Shown here: one piece after another, positions 1-7,144 of the stretch
Layout: each line of letters opens with the position of its first letter
How positions within the stretch are numbered: the stretch's first letter is position 1
Source: Hymenobacter elongatus
Lineage (GTDB): Bacteria; Bacteroidota; Bacteroidia; Cytophagales; Hymenobacteraceae
DNA: 64,000 nt
Assembly: GCF_004745955.1 (NCBI RefSeq)
Contig: NZ_SRLD01000001.1
Location: 124,001 to 188,000, forward strand
Reading direction: 5' to 3'
Program-made: the position numbers and the translations under genes
Notes under the pieces: generated by a model
Told to the model about the DNA's origin: nothing
What the model saw: only the letters and a program-made list of their open reading frames with translations
The model's database searches: none

Positions 1-136
1 GGGCTGCTTTGGGCGCACTGCGACGCGGCTCGGCGGCCGGCTCAGCGGCCGCACGCGACGGATTGCGCGCCGGCCGGGGCTCATTGCCACGGCCCGGAGC
101 GACGGGAGTAGTTTGCTTGTATGTATTCTTTGCCAT
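1..136 (-). CDS. Partial 5' end of a probable DNA translocase FtsK
   Basis: An ATG at 136 on the minus strand opens a frame that stays open to the window edge. The 45 visible residues start MAKNTYKQTTPVAPGRGNEP and continue as a Pro/Arg/Ala-rich, probably disordered tail. From memory, Bacteroidota FtsK proteins often begin with MAKNTYK followed by such a linker before the four membrane helices, so FtsK is my best guess; no diagnostic domain lies inside the window. A perfect TAnnTTTG box sits 18 bases upstream of the ATG, which supports a real start here. That a gene starts here is fairly sure; the name is tentative. Confidence 0.55.
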   Translation of the reverse strand, partial: MAKNTYKQTTPVAPGRGNEPRPARNPSRAAAEPAAEPRRSAPKAA

Positions 137-154
137 TATCCCGCTCTAAAAGGC

Positions 155-162
155 CAAATCTA
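155..162 (-). promoter_or_regulatory. Bacteroidota -7 promoter box for the ftsK-like gene
   Basis: The minus strand reads TAGATTTG, a perfect TAnnTTTG. It ends 18 bases before the ATG at 136. I see no clear TTG-type -33 element at the usual spacing. Confidence 0.55.
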
Positions 163-211
163 GGGAATTTCAGCGGTTGTATGCCTCGCTACGGCCGGAC
201 GCGTGCGTTTG

Positions 212-1936
212 CTAGAGCTGCACTTCGTAAAGATACAGGTGCCAGTACGCGTTCCTAGCCGAAAACTCCTGGCGCAAGGCCAATCCGCTACGGGCCGGGC
301 GAACCAGCCGCGCCGCCGACAGCACGTAGCGTCCGCCCAACTGCCGGAAGGCCACCGCATCGAAGGCAAAATCCTCCACGAACCGCGCTGGAAACGCGCC
401 CACCCGAAAATTCTTGCCCAGCTCTGCCGAAAACAGGTAGCACCGATTGCCCCAGGCGTCGAAATAGGACCGTAGCAGCGGGCTTTTGGCCAGCTCGCCG
501 GCAATCAGAGGGCGGAAGGCTTTCTTGTAAGCCAGCGGGTAGTTGTTCTGGTAGCTGTCGAGCGTGTAGAAACCGTTGAGCTGCGCGATGCCAGGCGGAA
601 ACCCCAGGCAAGCCAGCCGGGAGCCAGCAATTGGCTGGCCACTGAGCCGCTGCACCGCCACGCCGACTTGCGCAAACAGCGCCGGAGCCACGTAGGCCTG
701 GTAATTGGGTTCCGTAGCCTTTGGGCGGCCCACCAGCTCCCGCATCGTATTGAGCCACTCCGTATTCATGCCCAGGCCAATGAGCAGCTGCAAGGCCACC
801 AGCGCCAGGCGCAGCTTTTTCTGCGGCAACACCTGCAGGCTCAGGGCCAGCACCACAAACCAGAGCAAAGGCGTCAGGAAATGAAACCGGCTCAGGTTGA
901 AGGTGCGCAGCGCCGGAATCGAATCCTGCACCAGCGTCAGCAGCTGCGGATAGAAGCCGCAAAACAGCGCCAGCCCGGCCAGCGCAAGGAGCAGCACCCC
1001 CACCTCGCGCCGCCAGCGGTTGCGCGGCCCGTAGGCCAGAGCGGCACCTGCTGCCAGCAGCGCGGCCCCATGAAAGAAGCGGCTGGCGTGATATTGCCCC
1101 ATAAAGAAATACTGCGCCGACGCTTTCAGACCGGCCATCGTTCCCTGCGGCCCCAGCTGGCTCAGGTCAAACTCCAGGCGGTGCGCCACGAACTGCCTGG
1201 CTACCAGCAAGGAATAGAACAGCGGGTATTCGACCACCAGATATACGCCCAGCAGCACCGCCACGCCGCCCACCACGGGCCACGACCAGCGGCGGCCCCG
1301 CGCCACATCCCACAGCAGTAGTGTGCCCAATGCCACGGCCACAAACGGCCCCACAAACACGAACATCGACCAGAGGGGAAATGCCGCAATCAGCAGCCAG
1401 TCGGGCCAGCGGCCGGCCCCGCGCCGTAAGTTCAGGAAGGCATGCAGCAGCCAGGGCTGGCCCAGAAGGGTGAGCCCATACATGGAATACACCGGCAGCA
1501 CAGCCCACGCCAAGGCCAGCCCGGCGGCCAGCCGCCGTTCGGAGCGGGCCGGCAGCAGGTGGCGGCGCAGCAGCGCATACATGCCCAAGAGCCCCAGCAG
1601 CCGCACCAGCGCCTGTTGCAGCAGATAGGCCGGCAACGGCTCCAGCAGCCCAAACAGCAGAACGGTGCCGCTCAGGCCGGGACGCAGGGCATTGCGCGGC
1701 AGCCCATTCATGATGGGGGCCACCACGGTTGTGGCGCGGTAGTCGAGGGCCACGTGGTGGCGGGTGAGCAGGTAGGGAATGGTCAGCTCCACGTCGAGGT
1801 TATCGTCGATGGTGACGTAGCTGTGCTCCCGCAGCAGGGCAAACGGCAGCAGAAACAACAGCAGGCCCAGCAGCGCCCAGCCCAACGGACCCGGTAAACG
1901 ACGAAAAGGATTCGGTGTAGGTGTAGGCGTAGGCAT
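212..1936 (-). CDS. Multi-pass membrane protein, possibly DUF6044 / GT-C like
   Basis: The 574-residue protein has about a dozen hydrophobic segments and a short cytoplasmic N-terminus starting MPTPTPTPNPF. The first periplasmic loop carries an acidic TIDDNLDVE motif, the kind of Asp pair found in the first loop of GT-C glycosyltransferases. A longer frame starts upstream at 2005, but its extra residues are polar and unlike a signal or helix, so the ATG at 1936 was chosen. It resembles what I remember of DUF6044 proteins, but I cannot confirm that. It is divergent from the gene at 2075. Substrate unknown; a role in surface-polymer assembly is inference. Confidence 0.7.
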   Translation of the reverse strand: MPTPTPTPNPFRRLPGPLGWALLGLLLFLLPFALLREHSYVTIDDNLDVELTIPYLLTRHHVALDYRATTVVAPIMNGLPRNALRPGLSGTVLLFGLLEPLPAYLLQQALVRLLGLLGMYALLRRHLLPARSERRLAAGLALAWAVLPVYSMYGLTLLGQPWLLHAFLNLRRGAGRWPDWLLIAAFPLWSMFVFVGPFVAVALGTLLLWDVARGRRWSWPVVGGVAVLLGVYLVVEYPLFYSLLVARQFVAHRLEFDLSQLGPQGTMAGLKASAQYFFMGQYHASRFFHGAALLAAGAALAYGPRNRWRREVGVLLLALAGLALFCGFYPQLLTLVQDSIPALRTFNLSRFHFLTPLLWFVVLALSLQVLPQKKLRLALVALQLLIGLGMNTEWLNTMRELVGRPKATEPNYQAYVAPALFAQVGVAVQRLSGQPIAGSRLACLGFPPGIAQLNGFYTLDSYQNNYPLAYKKAFRPLIAGELAKSPLLRSYFDAWGNRCYLFSAELGKNFRVGAFPARFVEDFAFDAVAFRQLGGRYVLSAARLVRPARSGLALRQEFSARNAYWHLYLYEVQL

Positions 1937-2033
1937 GAGCAGGAAAGGCAGGCCGCAAAAATAGGGGCTGGCTTCTCCCCTCGCGCACCAAACTTTTTTT
2001 GGCAACTCCTGTATTTACAAAAGACTATACTTG

Positions 2034-2065
2034 TTCTAGGGCAAGTACAGCTGCTTGCCCTAGAA
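2034..2065. promoter_or_regulatory. Perfect 12-bp inverted repeat in the leader of the 145-aa gene
   Basis: TTCTAGGGCAAG and its exact complement are separated by 8 bases that themselves contain CAGCTG. The element starts one base after a near-consensus promoter (TATACTTG at 2026-2033) and ends 9 bases before the ATG at 2075. It could be a repressor operator or an mRNA hairpin next to the translation start. Confidence 0.5.
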
Positions 2066-2074
2066 ATTCAGCGC

Positions 2075-2512
2075 ATGGCCAAGGCTCACGTTTCGCTTAC
2101 TTCCAGCACCCAAGAGGTGTACTGCGTCGCGCAGTATGAGCCCGCCCGGCAGTGGTTTCGGATTAGCTGGAGCGGCTTCGTCATCAACGATAATGGCGTG
2201 ACGGGTGCCACGGCGTATCTGGAGCTGTTGCAGGGCATCAACTGCGCACTGCTGCTCAACGACAACAGCCGCGTAACCGGCCCCTGGTTCGACTCCGTCG
2301 ACTGGCTTCAGCGCATTTGGGCACCACAGGCCGTAGCACTGGGCCTGCGCTACGTGGCTCATGTGCTGCCGGCCAACGATTTCCCCTCGGTGCTACCCGA
2401 CCCCGACGCCTTCGCCGACCAGTTTGAGCTGCAGATTTTCAGCACCGTAGCCGACGCCGAGCAGTGGCTGGATGCCTGCCACAATTCGCTGCAACAGAAC
2501 CTCGTAGCCTAG
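2075..2512 (+). CDS. Conserved hypothetical protein, SpoIIAA/STAS-like
   Basis: The 145-residue cytoplasmic protein starts MAKAHVSLTS and has no signal peptide or membrane segment. Its alternating beta and alpha pattern (a block around GVTGATAYLELLQGINCALLLNDN, then FDSVDWLQRIW, then a C-terminal FELQIFSTVADAEQWL) resembles the small STAS/SpoIIAA-like proteins common in Hymenobacter, in which a helix follows a central strand and ends at a residue that can be phosphorylated. No catalytic motif was recognised. It sits alone, between a divergent membrane-protein gene and the convergent xerD, and its leader carries a perfect palindrome. Function unknown. Confidence 0.75.
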   Translation: MAKAHVSLTSSTQEVYCVAQYEPARQWFRISWSGFVINDNGVTGATAYLELLQGINCALLLNDNSRVTGPWFDSVDWLQRIWAPQAVALGLRYVAHVLPANDFPSVLPDPDAFADQFELQIFSTVADAEQWLDACHNSLQQNLVA

Positions 2513-2573
2513 CTGCACTTTATAAAAGCTGGCGATTTCACTCTGGCTTCCGCCCCCTTGTGCGGTGACCCGG

Positions 2574-3476
2574 CTAACTGCGCGGGTGAAACTCGGTGAT
2601 AACCTGGCGCAGATAGTCCCGGTCGAGGTGGGTGTAGATTTCAGTGGTGGTGATGCTTTCGTGGCCCAGCATTTCCTGCACGGCCCGCAGGTCGGCCCCG
2701 CCTTCGATGAGGTGGGTGGCAAAGCTGTGGCGAAACGTGTGCGGACTTACCGTTTTCTGCACCCCGGCCTTCTCGACCACATCTTTGATGATATTGAAAA
2801 TCATGACGCGGGACAGATGGGCACCGCGCCGGTTCAGAAACACGAAATCTTCGTGGCCGGGCTGAATATCGAGGTGGCAGCGCACCCCGCTCAGGTAGAA
2901 GCCAATGTGCTTCAGCGCGTCGCGGCCAATAGGTACCAGACGCTCCTTGTTGCCCTTGCCCGTCACGCGCACAAAGCCCTGATCGACGTAGAGGTTCGAC
3001 AGGCGCAGATCGGTCAGCTCCGACACGCGCAGGCCCGAGGAGTAGAGCGTTTCCAGGATGGCGCGGTTGCGGGTGCCTTCGTTGGTGCTCATATCCACGG
3101 CTTCCAGCACCAGCGTTACTTCCTCGTAGCTGAGCGTATCGGGCAGCTTGCGACCGGTTTTGGGCGCCTCCAGCGTATCGGTGGGGTCGAGCGTGAGCAG
3201 GTCCTCCATAATCAGGAAGCTGTAGAAGGCCTTGATGCCCGACAGCGTGCGGGCCTGCGAGGTGGCGCTCATGCCCAGCTCGCCGAGCCAGGCCAGAAAG
3301 TCGCGCAGCAGGCGGGTGGTCACCTGCGTGGGGCGGGCGGGCAGCTTCGAGAGTTCCAGGTACTGGCGCAGCTTGCCGATGTCGCGCACGTAGGCTTCGA
3401 CGGAGTTGGGCGACAGGGATTTTTCGAGCTGGAGGTAGCCCTCAAACTGCTTGATACTGACAGACCAGGTGGACAT
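2574..3476 (-). CDS. xerD: Tyrosine recombinase XerD
   Basis: The 300-residue length is typical for XerC/D. An N-terminal SAM-like core-binding domain (about residues 1-95) is followed by the catalytic domain with all expected residues: R150 in SSGLRVSEL, K173 region in VTGKGNKER, H246 and R249 in HTFRHSFATHL, H272 in LGHESI, and the nucleophile Y281 in EIYTHLD. Such enzymes resolve chromosome dimers at dif during cell division, working with FtsK; a probable ftsK starts only 2.4 kb away. It lies 14 bases downstream of a lipoprotein gene on the same strand and may be co-transcribed. Core genome; nothing around it suggests a mobile integrase. Confidence 0.93.
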   Translation of the reverse strand: MSTWSVSIKQFEGYLQLEKSLSPNSVEAYVRDIGKLRQYLELSKLPARPTQVTTRLLRDFLAWLGELGMSATSQARTLSGIKAFYSFLIMEDLLTLDPTDTLEAPKTGRKLPDTLSYEEVTLVLEAVDMSTNEGTRNRAILETLYSSGLRVSELTDLRLSNLYVDQGFVRVTGKGNKERLVPIGRDALKHIGFYLSGVRCHLDIQPGHEDFVFLNRRGAHLSRVMIFNIIKDVVEKAGVQKTVSPHTFRHSFATHLIEGGADLRAVQEMLGHESITTTEIYTHLDRDYLRQVITEFHPRS

Positions 3477-3490
3477 TAGCAGAAGGCTGG

Positions 3491-4036
3491 TTATTTGGCG
3501 CGGGCGTCGAAGCGGCCATCTTTCACCCTGATGGTCTTCCCATTGAGCGAAGTAGCCGTAAAGGTGAACGTGCCCGCCACGATGGTAAAATACGTGGTGC
3601 TGTTGTTAATAGTAGAGGAACCCTGGCCAACTTTGGTAATCGTAATACTGCCCGACGAGGCCGTATACGCCTCTTTCATGTCGCCGTAGGTTGCCTTGAA
3701 CCCGCTGCCCACAGCATAAGTACCGGGTTGAATAACGGGCTGGGTGAGGTCAAAGTCAAACCGCGTTTGGAAATTGTCGTCCTCTTGCTCGGCCGAGAGC
3801 CGGAAGCTGGTAGTACTGTAGGTGGCCTCCATTTTATCGTCCAGCAAGTGGTCGGTGTAGGGTGTCCAAACTTTATCATCGACCAAACAGCCGAAGGTTT
3901 GCTTGCCTTCCTGAGTAGCTTCGGGCAGCTTTATGGCAACCAATTCTTCGGCTTTCTTGCAGCCGGCCCCACCGAGCAGCACCGCCGCCCACAATACCCC
4001 AATAAGCCGATAACACATCTGTGGCTGTTTTTTCAT
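3491..4036 (-). CDS. Putative lipoprotein of unknown function
   Basis: The 181-residue protein begins MKKQPQMCYRL, followed by a hydrophobic stretch ending in a lipobox-like LLGGAGCKK, so it is probably lipidated and sent to the envelope. A longer upstream start at 4087 would add residues unlike a signal peptide and was rejected. The mature part is beta-rich, with motifs such as FGCLVDDKVWTPYTD and ATYSTTSFRLSAEQEDDNFQTRFDF, and resembles the small Bacteroidota lipoproteins annotated as DUF6252 (recalled from memory, not verified). It lies just upstream of xerD on the same strand. Confidence 0.75.
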   Translation of the reverse strand: MKKQPQMCYRLIGVLWAAVLLGGAGCKKAEELVAIKLPEATQEGKQTFGCLVDDKVWTPYTDHLLDDKMEATYSTTSFRLSAEQEDDNFQTRFDFDLTQPVIQPGTYAVGSGFKATYGDMKEAYTASSGSITITKVGQGSSTINNSTTYFTIVAGTFTFTATSLNGKTIRVKDGRFDARAK

Positions 4037-4207
4037 AGTACCGCAAGATAGCCCACATACCTGCAGCTTGGCGCCAGCGGCGCACAAAACCCACGAATAG
4101 TCCGCTGGTATGCTCCTAAATTGGTTGTGTAATCAGCTTTTCCTGCTGCTTTTTCCCACCTTCGCCGGCCCATTATCCCGCCAACTCTCTTTCGTCTGCC
4201 CTGCCAC

Positions 4208-4654
4208 ATGCACATTCTGATCCTCAACGGCCCCAACCTCAACCTGCTCGGCCGCCGCGAGCCGGGCATCTACGGCACTCGCTCCTTCGACGACTACTTG
4301 CCCGAGCTGCGCGCCGCCTTCCCGGATTTTACGCTGGAGTATTTTCAGTCGAACCACGAAGGAGAGCTGCTCGACAAAATTCACGAGGTGGGCTTCACCT
4401 ACTACGGCATCGTGTTCAATGCCGGAGCCTACACCCACACCAGCATTGCCCTGGCCGACGCGCTGGCCGCCATCAACACGCCCGTGGTGGAAGTGCACCT
4501 ATCGAACGTAGCGGCCCGGGAAGAATTTCGGCACAAAAGCCTGATTGGCCGGCACTGCATTGGCAGCATCAGCGGTTTCAAGCTGGATAGCTACCGCTTG
4601 GCCCTGCACTACTTCGAAGGCCTGAAGCCCAAGCGCGTCGGCTTCAAGCGGTAG
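4208..4654 (+). CDS. aroQ: Type II 3-dehydroquinate dehydratase
   Basis: The 148-residue protein matches type II (dodecameric) dehydroquinases, which convert 3-dehydroquinate to 3-dehydroshikimate in the shikimate pathway. The start MHILILNGPNLNLLGRREPG contains the family signature with the active-site Arg; the catalytic Tyr follows in GIYG. FNAGAYTHTSIALADAL and the EVHLSNVAAREEFRHKS block with its substrate-binding His and Arg are also present. The last 36 coding bases and the stop are copied in inverted orientation just downstream, so the end of the mRNA can fold into a very long hairpin. Confidence 0.95.
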   Translation: MHILILNGPNLNLLGRREPGIYGTRSFDDYLPELRAAFPDFTLEYFQSNHEGELLDKIHEVGFTYYGIVFNAGAYTHTSIALADALAAINTPVVEVHLSNVAAREEFRHKSLIGRHCIGSISGFKLDSYRLALHYFEGLKPKRVGFKR

Positions 4655-4723
4655 CCTGCAGCCGACGCGAGATGATAAGGTAGCAGGCTGCCGCTTGAAG
4701 CCGACGCGCTTGGGCTTCAGGCC
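4619..4723. repeat. 41-bp inverted duplication spanning the aroQ 3' end
   Basis: Bases 4619-4659 (the last aroQ codons, the stop codon and 5 bases) are repeated as reverse complement at 4683-4723 with one mismatch, separated by 23 bases. The stem is far longer than a usual terminator, lacks a following T-run and includes coding sequence. It probably arose by inverted duplication, although it may stop transcription or protect the aroQ mRNA end. Confidence 0.85.
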
Positions 4724-4772
4724 CGAGCCGACGTTACCGCGCGTCGGCTGGCCTTCCTGCTCTCTCCTTTCC

Positions 4773-4780
4773 TACCTTTG
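4773..4780 (+). promoter_or_regulatory. -7 promoter box for the class V aminotransferase
   Basis: TACCTTTG is a perfect TAnnTTTG, 25 bases before the ATG at 4806. It helps rule out the longer reading frame starting at 4695, which would begin upstream of transcription. Confidence 0.55.
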
Positions 4781-4805
4781 CAGCTTCCCTAGCCTCTTTC
4801 CACCT

Positions 4806-5870
4806 ATGTATACATTCAATCCTGGCCCGGCGCAGGTGTATCCGGAGCTGCGCGGCTACCTGCAAGATGCCTTCGACGAGGGCTGGCTCTCGGTGCCCCA
4901 CCGCGGCGAGCGGTTCACGGGCCTGATGCGCCAGACGGTAGCCGACCTGAAAACCAAGCTCAATATCCCGCAGGACTACACGGTCTACTTTCTGAGCTCA
5001 GCCACCGAGTGCTGGGAAGTGCTGGCCCAGAGCCTGACACCGAACAAGAGTTTTCACCTGTATAGCGGCGCTTTCGGCGAGAAATGGTTCGAGTATGCCA
5101 AAGCGTTGCGCCCGGCCAGCACCAGCCAGCACTTTGGCCTCAACGAGCTGCCGGAAGTGTACACGCTGCCCGTGCCCGCCGATGACACCGACCTGGTCTG
5201 CATCACCCAGAACGAAACCTCCAATGCCACGCAGCTGCGCGACGGCTTCATTCTGAACCTTTACAACCGGCTCGGCAACGCCCTGCTGGCCGTAGATGCC
5301 ACTTCGTCGCTGGGCGGCATTCAGCTCAAATACATCAAGGCCGATATCTGGTTCGGGTCGGTGCAGAAGTGCTTCGGCCTGCCCGCTGGCCTGGGCCTGA
5401 TGGTGCTGTCGCCGAGAGCCGTGGCGCGCTTCCGCCAGATCAATGAGCGCAGCCATTACAATAGCCTGGTGAGCCAGTACGAAAAGATGCTCAACTTCCA
5501 GACCACGCACACGCCCAACGTGCTCGGCATTTATCTACTGAGCCGCGTGCTGCAGGACCGGGAGCCCATCAAGGCCGTGCACCAGCACCTGCTCGACCGC
5601 GCCACCAAGCTCTACGACTACTTCGACCAGGCCACCCAGCTCACGCCGCTGGTGCAAAACGCCGAAACCCGCTCCACCACCGTTATCGGCCTGCAGGGTC
5701 CGCCGGCGCTGATTGACGAGGTGAAGCGCCGCGCCCTGGCCCAGGGCCTGCAGCTGGGCAACGGCTACGGCACCTGGAAGGCCAGCTCGCTGCGCATCGC
5801 TAACTTCCCGGCCATTCCCGACGCGGCCTACGAGCAGCTGGTCCAGTTTTTTGCCCGCGAGTTTGCCTAG
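4806..5870 (+). CDS. Aminotransferase class V, SerC/alanine-glyoxylate type
   Basis: This 354-residue PLP enzyme begins MYTFNPGPAQVYPEL, the phosphate-binding start typical of phosphoserine and alanine-glyoxylate aminotransferases. The PLP-binding Asp lies in LLAVDATSSLGG and the Schiff-base Lys is K188 in FGSVQKCFGLPAGLG. Both serine synthesis (SerC) and a more general class V role fit; no phosphoserine-specific residues were checked. The start was placed at 4806 rather than 4695 because the upstream residues are non-conserved and overlap the aroQ inverted repeat. Confidence 0.85.
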   Translation: MYTFNPGPAQVYPELRGYLQDAFDEGWLSVPHRGERFTGLMRQTVADLKTKLNIPQDYTVYFLSSATECWEVLAQSLTPNKSFHLYSGAFGEKWFEYAKALRPASTSQHFGLNELPEVYTLPVPADDTDLVCITQNETSNATQLRDGFILNLYNRLGNALLAVDATSSLGGIQLKYIKADIWFGSVQKCFGLPAGLGLMVLSPRAVARFRQINERSHYNSLVSQYEKMLNFQTTHTPNVLGIYLLSRVLQDREPIKAVHQHLLDRATKLYDYFDQATQLTPLVQNAETRSTTVIGLQGPPALIDEVKRRALAQGLQLGNGYGTWKASSLRIANFPAIPDAAYEQLVQFFAREFA

Positions 5871-5979
5871 CAGCCCGCTGGTGAGCGAGTAACCTATGCT
5901 GCGATTCGAGCTGCGGTCTGCCGAACCACTACCCCGCCTGGCGCATCAAGTTGCCGCTTCCACCGTTTCAGCATGTCCC

Positions 5980-6540
5980 ATGTTCAGCCTCAAAGAAATA
6001 TTTTCGGTTACGCTCACGCTGTTTGCCGTGATTGATATTCTGGGCTCTATCCCGATTATCATTCAGATCCGGCAGCGCGAGGGGAAGATTCACTCCGAAA
6101 AAGCCACGCTGGTGGCCGGGATGCTGATGGTGGTGTTTCTGTTTCTGGGCCAGAGCATTCTGAGTTTGTTCGGCGTCGATTACCAGTCGTTTGCCTTGGC
6201 GGGTGCCGTTATCATCTTCCTCATCGGCATGGAAATGGTGCTGGGCGTGGAGCTGTTTAAGCACAACCCGGTGGCCGCCAGCGGCTCCATTGTGCCGCTG
6301 GCTTTCCCACTCATCGTGGGGGCCGGCACCATGACCACGCTGCTGTCGTTGCGGGCCGCCTACTCGCTGCCCAACGTGCTGGTGGGCATTGGCCTGAACC
6401 TGGTGTTCGTATTCATGGTGCTGAAAAGCAGCGCCTGGATTGAGCGCAAGCTGGGCAAAGCCGGCGAAGACATTCTGCGCCGCGTGTTTGGCGTGATCTT
6501 GCTGGCCATTGCCATCAAGCTGTTTAAAAGCAATTTCTAA
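5980..6540 (+). CDS. MarC family integral membrane protein
   Basis: The 186-residue protein has six predicted membrane segments and begins MFSLKEIFSVTLTLFAVIDI. The central VPLAFPLIVGAGTMTTLLSL block is a hallmark of the MarC/UPF0056 family, whose transport substrate is not established. An upstream ATG at 5896 would prepend 28 polar residues and was rejected. The gene is followed by a degraded copy of the intergenic hairpin family. Confidence 0.9.
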   Translation: MFSLKEIFSVTLTLFAVIDILGSIPIIIQIRQREGKIHSEKATLVAGMLMVVFLFLGQSILSLFGVDYQSFALAGAVIIFLIGMEMVLGVELFKHNPVAASGSIVPLAFPLIVGAGTMTTLLSLRAAYSLPNVLVGIGLNLVFVFMVLKSSAWIERKLGKAGEDILRRVFGVILLAIAIKLFKSNF

Positions 6541-6553
6541 TATTTAATCGTCT

Positions 6554-6649
6554 GTCATGCCGAGCTTGCCGAAGCATCTCTACCGCACTAGTATTTGATT
6601 ACTAATGCCCACGAAATACTTCGATTGCGCGGGCACTAGAGCAAGCATG
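6554..6649. repeat. Degenerate copy of the intergenic hairpin family
   Basis: The left arm (6554-6587, GTCATGCCGAGCTTGCCG onward, core TACCGC) is intact, while the right arm has decayed and ends in GCAAGCATGACG. The ATG at 6647, the first in-frame ATG of the rnhA frame, is the ATG of the arm's terminal AGCATGACG. Confidence 0.65.
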
Positions 6650-6679
6650 ACGCTCCTTTCTCCCTTTCTCCTTTCTCCC

Positions 6680-7144
6680 TTGATTCAGCTTTTTACCGAC
6701 GGCTCCTCGCGCGGCAACCCCGGCCCCGGCGGCTACGGCGCTATTTTGCGCTACGGCCCCCACGAAAAGGAAATTTCCCAGGGCTTCCGCCTCACCACCA
6801 ACAACCGCATGGAGCTGCTGGCCGTGATAGTGGGTCTGGAGGCCGTGACGCGCCCCGAAATCCCGGTCCTGGTCACCACCGACTCGAAATACGTGGTCGA
6901 TGCGGTGGAGAAGAAATGGGTGTTCGGCTGGGTGACTAAGCCCGATTTCGGCAAGAAAGCCAACGAGGACCTCTGGCGGCGATTTCTGAAAATATACCGG
7001 CAGCGCACGGTGCAGTTTCGCTGGGTGCGGGGTCACAACGGCCACGCCGAAAACGAGCGGTGCGACCAGCTGGCCGTCTACAGCGCCCTGAACGGCCCGC
7101 TGCTGACCGATGAAGGCTACGAGGCCGCCATGGGGCGCGCATGA
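6680..7144 (+). CDS. rnhA: Ribonuclease HI
   Basis: Ribonuclease HI cleaves the RNA strand of RNA-DNA hybrids. The family start (M)IQLFTDGSSRGNPGPGG carries the first catalytic Asp; the catalytic Glu is in NNRMELLAVI, the next Asp in TTDSKYVVDA, and the last His/Asp in VRGHNGHAENERCDQLA. I prefer the TTG at 6680, giving 154 residues, the normal family length. The alternative ATG at 6647 adds 11 residues encoded by a polypyrimidine tandem repeat and lies in a repeat-element arm. The stop overlaps the next ATG by four bases, so the two genes are translationally coupled. Confidence 0.88.
   Translation: MIQLFTDGSSRGNPGPGGYGAILRYGPHEKEISQGFRLTTNNRMELLAVIVGLEAVTRPEIPVLVTTDSKYVVDAVEKKWVFGWVTKPDFGKKANEDLWRRFLKIYRQRTVQFRWVRGHNGHAENERCDQLAVYSALNGPLLTDEGYEAAMGRA

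Noticed and set aside
1..149. Plus-strand frame (frame 3) ending with a hydrophobic stretch
   Set aside because: The minus strand has a better case: ATG at 136, family-like N-terminus and a perfect -7 box.
2574..3476. Integrase of a mobile element
   Set aside because: Length and residues fit housekeeping XerD, and the neighbours are core genes with no attachment site or cargo.
2565..3479. 304-aa plus-strand frame over xerD
   Set aside because: Antisense to a complete tyrosine recombinase with all catalytic residues; the plus frame has no recognisable pattern.
5896..5979. 28-residue N-terminal extension of the MarC-like protein
   Set aside because: The extension is polar and not conserved in the family; the ATG at 5980 precedes the first membrane helix.
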